Of a stretch of DNA of 64,000 nucleotides, positions 1-9,200 are shown one piece after another. The notes beneath the pieces are model-generated. The model made no database searches. It saw nothing but the letters and a program-made list of their open reading frames with translations, and was not told where the DNA came from. The first letter of the stretch is position 1. Each line of letters begins with the position of its first letter. The stretch covers positions 1 to 64,000 of the forward strand of contig NZ_MUZR01000023.1 in the NCBI RefSeq assembly GCF_001995255.1, read 5' to 3'. The DNA is from Thioalkalivibrio halophilus. GTDB taxonomy: Bacteria > Pseudomonadota > Gammaproteobacteria > Ectothiorhodospirales > Ectothiorhodospiraceae. The position numbers were made by a program, and so were the translations under genes.

Positions 1-54
1 GCCCAGCGCACCCCCCGCCCCTACCAGCAACAGGCCCTGCCACCACGTGATCAT
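1..54 (-). CDS. Partial membrane protein gene, possibly CrcB/FluC fluoride channel (5' end only)
   Basis: Only the first 18 codons lie in the window, running off its left edge. They read M-I-T-W-W-Q followed by a hydrophobic, glycine-rich stretch (GLLLVGAGGALG). That pattern resembles the first membrane helix of CrcB/FluC fluoride channels, which start with a short hydrophobic lead and a G-x-G-G-x-L-G segment. No strong ribosome binding site precedes the ATG. A second in-frame ATG eight codons upstream (at 78) is possible. The gene is divergent from ettA. The family call is inference from 18 residues. Confidence 0.35.
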   Translation of the reverse strand, partial: MITWWQGLLLVGAGGALG

Positions 55-188
55 CGGGTCATTTTCGGGGCCGGTCATCGCGCTGTCGAGCCACCGCCCC
101 GCCCGCAGGCCGACCACCAAGCTTCCCGCCGGCCGGAATGGTAAAGTGCACGCCCTGATTACCCCGACAAACGCTTCGCAGGAGCATC

Positions 189-1856
<1,668 letters not shown>

Positions 1857-1871
1857 CCCTGCCCTCCCCCG

Positions 1872-1894
1872 AAGGCCCGGCCCCGCCGGGCCTT
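1872..1894. terminator. Hairpin between convergent ettA and the C92 hydrolase gene
   Basis: A perfect 9-bp inverted repeat, AAGGCCCGG and CCGGGCCTT, is separated by five bases and followed on the plus strand by a T-containing stretch. It lies between the stop of ettA and the stop of the convergent gene ending at 1908. It could serve both. The T tract is weak, so efficiency is uncertain. Confidence 0.55.
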
Positions 1895-1907
1895 CATTCC
1901 ATTGTGC

Positions 1908-2729
1908 TCAGCCGTTCATTCCTTCTGCGAGCAGGCGCAGGCGGCCGAGGCGCCGCACCTGAGGACTGGTGGACAGATCCACGGGCAGGATCGTCGCCGG
2001 ATTCGGATCGGGTACCGGGTGCGGACTGAAGCCCCCCGCGACGAAACGGCGTTCCTGCCGCAGTCGATGATAGGCCCCGACCAGTTCCTCTTCGTTGACG
2101 GGTTCGGGCATCAACGCCTGACCCTGCCCCATTGATCCGGCACCGCGTGCCTCCAGCCATTCGCGAACCAGTTCCCGGACATCCACATCGGGGAAGGGCT
2201 GGTCGAGACGGGCGGCGACCACGATGGTGGGCGCCAGTTCCGCCTGGCGCATCGCCTGATAGACCAGTTCGCTGCAGACCATATGCTCCGGGTCGAAACA
2301 GATCAGGTGATCGACCAGTTCGCGCAGCAGCCAGCGCAGACAGCCGTCTTCCGGAATCCGGTCACGCACGACCGCGACGGCCGCCAGCTGCACCAGCATG
2401 TCCACGGGGTAATCCACGCCGACCTGCTGGCTTGCCGCCCGGGCCAGTCGCTCCCTTTGCACCTCGTCCAGCGGGTTGCCGTCATCGGCGGTTGGGCGAA
2501 AGACCTCAATGAAGTGATAAGCGTCGGTCTGACGCAGTCGCTCGTCGAGCGCCACCATGCGTGACCGTGGCATGGCCGCCTCGACGAAATGGGTGTCGGA
2601 ACACATGACCGCCGCATGGCTGTAGACCGAATCACCGAACCAGGCGATCAGATCCGAAAGCGAGCTTCTGCCCCGCATCAGCAGGATATCGCCTGCCTGC
2701 AGCTCAGTGGTGTCAATATACGGTTTCAT
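1908..2729 (-). CDS. YiiX/YebB-like permuted papain-like hydrolase (peptidase family C92)
   Basis: Circularly permuted NlpC/P60-type fold in which the catalytic His precedes the Cys. Visible are the N-terminal DILLMRG strand, the SHAAVM motif with candidate catalytic His38, and EHMVCSELVYQ with candidate nucleophile Cys152. No signal peptide is evident, so it is probably cytoplasmic. The start at 2729 is chosen because GGGAGGG lies about nine bases upstream. An in-frame ATG at 2738 sits directly on that motif and longer starts lack one. The gene begins inside the last 17 bases of the upstream diguanylate cyclase gene, suggesting translational coupling. The substrate (peptide, amide or lipid ester) cannot be told from sequence. 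Confidence 0.75.
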   Translation of the reverse strand: MKPYIDTTELQAGDILLMRGRSSLSDLIAWFGDSVYSHAAVMCSDTHFVEAAMPRSRMVALDERLRQTDAYHFIEVFRPTADDGNPLDEVQRERLARAASQQVGVDYPVDMLVQLAAVAVVRDRIPEDGCLRWLLRELVDHLICFDPEHMVCSELVYQAMRQAELAPTIVVAARLDQPFPDVDVRELVREWLEARGAGSMGQGQALMPEPVNEEELVGAYHRLRQERRFVAGGFSPHPVPDPNPATILPVDLSTSPQVRRLGRLRLLAEGMNG

Positions 2730-4428
2730 CGCGGACATCCCTCCCTGTCGACTCGAAATCCACCGGGTCGGGGGCACGGACCACACGGTTGCGGCCACCC
2801 CCCTTTGCCCGATAGAGCGCATCGTCCGCCCGCTCTAAAAGATGCTCCAGCGATTCGCCATACCCCCGATGGGCAAGACCAATCGAAACCGTGAGATGAA
2901 TCTCATGCCCGTCCACACGCCTGCAATCCTTGCTGACCGCCTCACGCAGGGTCTCGGCAACTCGACTGGCGTCACCGAGATTCTCCTCCAGCACCACAAC
3001 AAACTCCTCACCGCCATAGCGCGCGACCAGATCGTGCTGACGCAAATGGCGCTGCAGGGTACGGGCCGCTTCCTGCAGACAACGATCGCCGAAGGCATGG
3101 CCATGGGTGTCGTTCAGAGTCTTGAAATGGTCCAGATCGACAAACAACACGCTCAGTGGACGATCTGCCAATTGCGCGCCCTGCGCCAGCTCCTGCAGAC
3201 GATCGTTCAGCCGTGCCCGGTTCGGCAATCCGGTCAGCGCATCGGTGACAGCCCGCCGCCGCGCCTGATGCATCTCGCGCTCGGCATGGCGCGCCGCCAG
3301 GGCACCGGCGAGCACCAGCACCAGGGCGCTGGTCACGTGCGTCGCGGGGTGGGCGTATTCAAGCCACACGGGCGTCCCGTCGCCCATCAGGAAATGGCCG
3401 GCGCGAGCCATCACCACCACGGTCACGCCTCCCCAGCCCACGAGATAGAACCACGCCTGACCGACACCGGCACGTGCCTGCAGGACGGCCACCCCCAGCG
3501 TGATCGTCGCGAGCACCAGCAACAGGAGGTTCATCCACCCCGCAAGCCATGCACCCGGGAACACCAGCCCCGCCAGCAGGAATCCGGCCACCATCCACAG
3601 CAGGCCGCGAAACACCCGTGCCAGCCGCGGGAAGGCCCGGCGAATGTCGAGAAACAGGTAGAGGGCGGAAAACGCCGCCAGGGTGCCGATACTCGCAACC
3701 AGGCTGGCCGCCTGCAGCGCGACGCCCCCGTCGACGGGCCCGGGCCAGAGCACCAGCGCTTCCCCGCTCAGGACCGCAAAGTACACCCCGCCAAAGAACA
3801 CCCACATGCCCAGAAGCCCGTGCGCCAGACGTCGCAGGGTCGCGGCGAAGATCGCGCTGACCAGGCCAAGAAGCACACTGGCCGCCAGCACCGCGGAGGT
3901 AAAGCGCACGCGTTGACGATCGGACTCGAGGTAGGACGACGCCGATGTCGCACTCAGACCGATGGGCTGTGAACGGGCCTCGAGGATCCGGAAATAAACG
4001 GGATGATCCGAACTCGCGGACTCCAGCTCCAGTGCGAGACGGTGCCGGGAACCGACTACCGGGGCGTTAGGGTCGAACAGCTCCAGTGTCTCCGGACGGT
4101 AATCTGGCGGGCGGTACACCACCAGACGCGCGTCGAACACCTCCCGCAGCGCCAGCACCCGGGGCTCATGGTTGTCCTCCTGCGGCTCGAACCGCACCCG
4201 CCACCAGCGGCTGTGATCACGCTCGATGGCCGTGCGCCCCGGCTGCGCCTCCCAGTCCAGCTCGGCCAGGGCCGCGGCGTCCGGGTCCTCCGGGACGGCC
4301 TCCTCTGCCAGGGAATCGATGTGGAGGTTCGCGTCGGCCACCGACATCGCCGGGACGAGGGAAAACAGCAACAACGCACCCCGCAGGATCACGCCAGTCA
4401 CGAATCCCGCGCCTCCCGGACACGGCAC
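2713..4428 (-). CDS. Membrane diguanylate cyclase with 7TMR-DISM sensor
   Basis: Predicted inner-membrane enzyme making c-di-GMP from two GTP. It has an N-terminal hydrophobic signal (about 14-32) and a periplasmic beta-rich domain (about 35-165) of the 7TMR-DISM extracellular type. About seven hydrophobic segments follow between 175 and 380, then a short linker and a C-terminal GGDEF domain. The active-site motif is YGGEEF with GGEEF at 472-476, which is catalytically competent. An RxxD inhibitory site (R463-D466) stands five residues before it, so product feedback is expected. The first codon is GTG. A second GTG at 4401 has a better GGGAGG ribosome site and could be the true start. It is divergent from the GGCT-like gene across an AT-richer 176-bp gap. 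Confidence 0.88.
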   Translation of the reverse strand: MPCPGGAGFVTGVILRGALLLFSLVPAMSVADANLHIDSLAEEAVPEDPDAAALAELDWEAQPGRTAIERDHSRWWRVRFEPQEDNHEPRVLALREVFDARLVVYRPPDYRPETLELFDPNAPVVGSRHRLALELESASSDHPVYFRILEARSQPIGLSATSASSYLESDRQRVRFTSAVLAASVLLGLVSAIFAATLRRLAHGLLGMWVFFGGVYFAVLSGEALVLWPGPVDGGVALQAASLVASIGTLAAFSALYLFLDIRRAFPRLARVFRGLLWMVAGFLLAGLVFPGAWLAGWMNLLLLVLATITLGVAVLQARAGVGQAWFYLVGWGGVTVVVMARAGHFLMGDGTPVWLEYAHPATHVTSALVLVLAGALAARHAEREMHQARRRAVTDALTGLPNRARLNDRLQELAQGAQLADRPLSVLFVDLDHFKTLNDTHGHAFGDRCLQEAARTLQRHLRQHDLVARYGGEEFVVVLEENLGDASRVAETLREAVSKDCRRVDGHEIHLTVSIGLAHRGYGESLEHLLERADDALYRAKGGGRNRVVRAPDPVDFESTGRDVRDETVY

Positions 4429-4604
4429 CCTGCTCCCGTCTTCTCCGCGCCGGCCACCCCAGGGATCATGCAGACTTCAAACCTTTCCGAATTTAACGCC
4501 CTAAAATACCACACCCCGGATCAGGTAGAGCCGCGAGCACTCACCCTTGACCACACCATTGGCGAGGAATAACACTTGAACCCTGCGGCAAACGGAGAGC
4601 GAGC

Positions 4605-5393
4605 TTGTTTCGGTATTTCGGCTTTGGCTCCAACCTGGATCTGATCTCGCTGCGGGCCAAGGGGGTGGAGCCGGTGTGCTCGCGGCCCGCCGTGCTCCAC
4701 GGCTGGCAGCTGCGATTCAATGTCCGGCATTTCTTCCGCCACGAGGGGGGCGTGGGCAACATCGAGCCCTCCGCAACGCCCGGCGACCGCGTGGTGGGCA
4801 TCCTGCACGAGTGTCCGGACGACAGCCTGCCGGCCCTGGACAAGGTTGAGGCGAAAGGGGTGGGCTATGACCGCATCGTGGTCGAAGTGGAGACCCCGGA
4901 GGGGACCGAAAGCGCCTACGCCTATCGCGGGCGGCCGGATTTTCTGGATGATCGCTGCCTGCCCAGCCAGCGCTACCTCAACATCCTGATCCGCGGTGCC
5001 GAACGCGCCGGGCTCGACCGGGAACACATTGCCCGGCTGCACGCCCAGCCAACCCTCGCCGTCGAGGACGCCCCGCCGTTCGAGCACCCGCCCGGCAGCC
5101 ACCCGCGCTTCGATGCCCGGTCGCTGCCCGGGCACCCGCATCTCACCGCCCTCTACGGGGCCGTGTTCGACATGAGTGATGCCCGGCCCGCACACACCTG
5201 GCTCAGGGACTTCTTTGGCGGACAGGACATGACCCTGTTTCACCTGCGCCGCATGGACACCAGCGACGGCTCGGAAACCCTCGAGGATCTGCGCGCCGAT
5301 CGGCTCGGCCCGGCCCAGCGCCAGTACCTGTACAACTATCTGCGGGAATACGACCGCGAATATCGCTATGTCGGGCACTTCGACTACCATTGA
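4605..5393 (+). CDS. Gamma-glutamylcyclotransferase-like protein (GGCT/AIG2 fold)
   Basis: GGCT-fold proteins cleave gamma-glutamyl or glutathione-type substrates to 5-oxoproline. The N terminus carries the family hallmark YFGFGSN (4-10). Glu82, in LDKVEAKGVGYDR, matches the position of the catalytic acid, and the later LPSQRYLNIL helix is typical of the family. The protein has 262 residues, longer than the minimal GGCT domain, with a C-terminal extension (about 165-262) that I do not recognise. The start is a TTG at 4605, because the conserved YFGFGSN begins four codons in and GGAGAG lies about five bases upstream. It is followed after 30 bp by an MBL-like gene on the same strand. The real substrate is unknown. 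Confidence 0.75.
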   Translation: MFRYFGFGSNLDLISLRAKGVEPVCSRPAVLHGWQLRFNVRHFFRHEGGVGNIEPSATPGDRVVGILHECPDDSLPALDKVEAKGVGYDRIVVEVETPEGTESAYAYRGRPDFLDDRCLPSQRYLNILIRGAERAGLDREHIARLHAQPTLAVEDAPPFEHPPGSHPRFDARSLPGHPHLTALYGAVFDMSDARPAHTWLRDFFGGQDMTLFHLRRMDTSDGSETLEDLRADRLGPAQRQYLYNYLREYDREYRYVGHFDYH

Positions 5394-5423
5394 GACCACA
5401 GCCCCGGCCTGCAAGGAACCCGC

Positions 5424-6155
5424 ATGAGCACACTCCCCGCAGCCCTGCCACACGGCACGCTCGAAGAAGTCCATGACGGCGTCTTTTTCGTCACCGGTGC
5501 CATGGAAACCCGTCTGCTGGATGCCGACTGGAAATTCAGCCGCAACATGACCGTGATCCGCGACGAAGACCGCCTGATCGTGGTCAACAGCGTACGTCTG
5601 GACAGCGAGGGACTGGCGGCACTGGAGAAGCTCGGGCGGGTCACCGACGTGGTCCGCCTGGGGGCATTGCACGGTCGGGACGACCCGTTCTACGTGCAGC
5701 AGTACGGCGCACGTTACTGGGCCCTGCCGGAGATGACCCACGAAACCGGCCTGCCGGCCGACCACCCGCTGGACCCGGACGGGGCCCTGCCGGTGTCCGA
5801 TGCCGACCTGTTCGCCTTCCGGACTACCCGGATCCCCGAAGCCATCCTGCACCTGCACCGCGACGGGGGCATCCTGGTGGCCTGCGACGCACTGCAGAAC
5901 TGGACGGCCCCCGACACGTTCTTCTCCGACGAATCCCGCGAGCGCATGCGCGAGATGGGGTTCTTCACCCCGGCCAACATCGGACCACTCTGGCTGCAGA
6001 ACGCCGAACCCGGTGCCGAGGATTTCGATCGCCTGATCGAACGGGACTTCCGGCATGCGCTTTGCGGCCACGGCGAACCCCTGCGCGACACGGCCCGCGA
6101 GGATTATGCGGCGACGTTCGAACGCATCTTCGGACCCGCATCGTCACGCGAATGA
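5424..6155 (+). CDS. Metallo-beta-lactamase-fold-like protein lacking the usual metal motif
   Basis: The 243-residue protein opens like an MBL-fold protein: HDGVFFVTG, then SRNMTVIRDEDRLIVVNSVRL, where MBL enzymes have their first strands. Where HxHxDH zinc ligands are expected the sequence is GALHGRDDPFY, so the canonical motif is incomplete. This resembles the DUF4336-type relatives that keep the fold. The C-terminal half has a conserved-looking GGILVACDALQNW segment that fits an MBL core strand. It is soluble with no signal peptide. It lies downstream of the GGCT-like gene and 57 bp before the large pseudokinase gene on the same strand, so co-transcription is possible. Biochemical activity cannot be assigned. 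Confidence 0.55.
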   Translation: MSTLPAALPHGTLEEVHDGVFFVTGAMETRLLDADWKFSRNMTVIRDEDRLIVVNSVRLDSEGLAALEKLGRVTDVVRLGALHGRDDPFYVQQYGARYWALPEMTHETGLPADHPLDPDGALPVSDADLFAFRTTRIPEAILHLHRDGGILVACDALQNWTAPDTFFSDESRERMREMGFFTPANIGPLWLQNAEPGAEDFDRLIERDFRHALCGHGEPLRDTAREDYAATFERIFGPASSRE

Positions 6156-6212
6156 GCGTCCCGCACACGGCCAGCGGCCCCGCCACCCGTCCCGAAGACG
6201 CCCGTTAGCCGC

Positions 6213-9200
6213 ATGACCACCGAGGCCCTGCGGCTGACCGGATACCGGGTCGGGCCTGTCCTGCGCCGCGACCGCGAACGCGTGCTTTACCAGGCACGCG
6301 AGGAATGCTCCGGGGAAGAACGGGTCATCGAGACCCTGGCCTCGGATTATCCGTCGCGGCGGCAGCTGGCGGAGATCCGCCGGGACGGACGCATCACCCG
6401 CGCACTGGCGGACGTCGACGGGGTCCTGCAGGTCCATGCCGTGGAGACCTGTGGCCGCGGACGCACGGCGCTGGTAACCGAACCGGTGACGGAGACCCTG
6501 AGCGACCGGCTGGCGCGGGCACCCGACGGCCGGATGCCGCTCGCGCAGGGGCTGACCATGGGCGGTCACATCGCGGAGATCCTGGACGGGCTCCATGCCC
6601 GGGGCATGGTGCACAAGGCCGTCACCCCCGACCATATCCGCCTGCCCGCCGACGAGGATTCGCCGCGGCTCACCGGGTTCGGTCTGGCCTCGGAGCTCGG
6701 GCGCGAACGCCAGGGATCGCTGGAGGCCGGCAGCCGGGCGCCCCTGCCCTATCTCTCGCCCGAACAGACCGGGCGCATGAACCGCGAACTGGATTACCGC
6801 AGTGACTTCTATTCCCTGGGCGTCACGCTGTTCGAGGCCCTTGCCGGACAACGCCCGTTCACCGCCGAAAGCGTCCTCGAATGGGTTCATGCCCACATCA
6901 GCCAGACGCCTCCGGACCCCGGCGACCTGGCCCCCGATCTCCCGCCCGCGGTCGCGCGGATCCTGCTGCGGCTGCTGGCCAAGGATCCCGAGCATCGCTA
7001 CCAGACCGGCGCGGGTCTGGCGCACGACCTGGCCGAGTGCGCCGAGGCCGTGGCGTCCGGCGCTGGGCTCGAGGACTTCGAGCCAGCGCGGCATGACCGG
7101 CCGACCCGCTTCCTCCTGCCGCAGCGGCTGTACGGCCGGGAACGGGAGCTGGACGAACTCGCGGAGCTGTTCGAATCGGCCGCGGCGGGCGGCACCGAAC
7201 TGTGCCTGGTGCACGGCTACTCCGGCGTCGGCAAATCCGCCCTGGTCAACGAGATCGACCGCCCGCTGGTACGGGAACGGGGCTTTTTCGCGCGGGGCAA
7301 GTTCGACCAGTTCCATCAGGGCGCCTACTCCGCAATAGCCGCCGCCTTCCGCACCCTGGTACATCAGCTGCTGGCCGAACCGGAGGCGCGGCTTGCACGC
7401 TGGAAGCAACGGCTGAACGAGGCGCTGTCTCCCAACGCTCAGCTGGTGCTGGATCTGGTCCCGGAACTGGAACTGATCATCGGTCCCCAGCCACCGGTCG
7501 CCGAGCTGCCTCCCGACGAGGCACGCAACCGCAGCCGAATCGTGCTGGCCGACTTCGTCCGGGTGTTTGCCGGCCGCGGGCACCCGCTGGTCCTGTTCAT
7601 CGACGACCTGCAGTGGAGTGACGGTCCGACCCGAGACCTGATCAGGCAGCTCGCCCTGTCACGCGATACCGACCACCTCCTGATCATCGGCGCCTATCGC
7701 AGCAACGAGGTGCCCCCGGGGCACCCCCTGCACCAGGCCTTCGAGCCCGTGCGCGCGGGGCGCCCGGTACACGACCTGCCGGTCGCTCCGCTGGACCGCG
7801 ACTCCATACGCCGCATGGTGGCGGATACCCTGCAGGACGACGAGGCGCGGGTTCGCCCGCTGGGCGACCTGGTCCACGACAAGGCCCGGGGCAACCCGTT
7901 CTTTACCGGCGAGCTGCTGCAGACACTGCATGACGAAGGCGTCATCCGTCCCGGTCCCGACGGCGGCTGGACCTGGGACACGGAAGCCGCCCTGTGGGCG
8001 GGACTCAGCAGCGACATCGTCGAGTTCATGATCGACAACCTGCGCAAGCTGCCGGAAGCCACCGGCCGCGTCCTGCAGCTCGCCGCCTGCATCGGCAACA
8101 CCTTCGAACTCGAGACCCTGGCGGTGATCAGCGAATGCCCGGCCACGGAGGTGGCCGAGACCCTGATGCCCGCCCTGCGCCAGCACACCATCGTGCCGCT
8201 GCACGCCGACTATCGCCTGGTGGGACACGCCCCGGACGACGGTGCGCCGGAAGAGAACCGGTGGAACCCGGTCTACCGCTTTGCACACGACCGCGTCCAG
8301 CAGGCCGCCTACCGCCTGTCGGATGCGCGCGAGATGACCGACGTGCATTTGTCCATCGGCCGCCTGATGCGCCGGCATTCCGGTGACGCGATCGAGGGCG
8401 ACCGTCTGATGGAGATGGTCCGCCATCTCAATGCGGGACGCTCGCTGATCGAGGATCCCGAAGAACGTCTTGCGCTGGCCCGCTTCAACCTGCGCGCGGG
8501 GACACGCGCGCGCAACGTGGCGGCCTACGAAACCGCCTACGAACTGCTGCACGTCGGCCATACCCTGCTGCCCGAACCGACAGACGCCACGCACCCGGAA
8601 CTGGCGTTCGAACTGGCCCGGGAGCTGCAGCAATGCGCCTATCTGACCGGCCGGCAGGACGAGGCCGAGGAATGGGCCGGGCTCCTGTTCGACCACGCCC
8701 CCGGGACCTACGAAAAGGTGGAACTCCTCTCCACCCGCACCCGCCAGTACGCAACGCTTGGCCGCATGGAGGCCTCCATGCACACGGCCATCGAGGGCCT
8801 GCGCCTGTTGGGCGTGGAGATCCACGAGGATCCCGGCGACCGCGAGGTGGCCGAGGAGCGCGCACGCATCACGGAGCACCTCGGGGATCGGGCGATCGCC
8901 GACCTGCTGGACGCCCCGAACGTCGAGGACCGTTCCGTGCTCCTTGCCATGCGCCTGCTGATGGAGATCTTCCCGGCATCGTTCCTGTCGGGCAGCGGCA
9001 ACCTGTTTCCGTATCTGGTCTTCAAGGGCGTGAATCTGTCCCTGCGCCATGGTAACTGTCCCGAAGCCGCCTTCATCCACGCCGCCTACGGGATGCTGCT
9101 GTGTGGCGAGCTGGATGACCCTGCGCTGGGGCTCGAGTACGGCCGCCTGGGTCTGGCCATCAACGAACGATTCGACGACCTCGCCCTGCGGGCACGGGTG

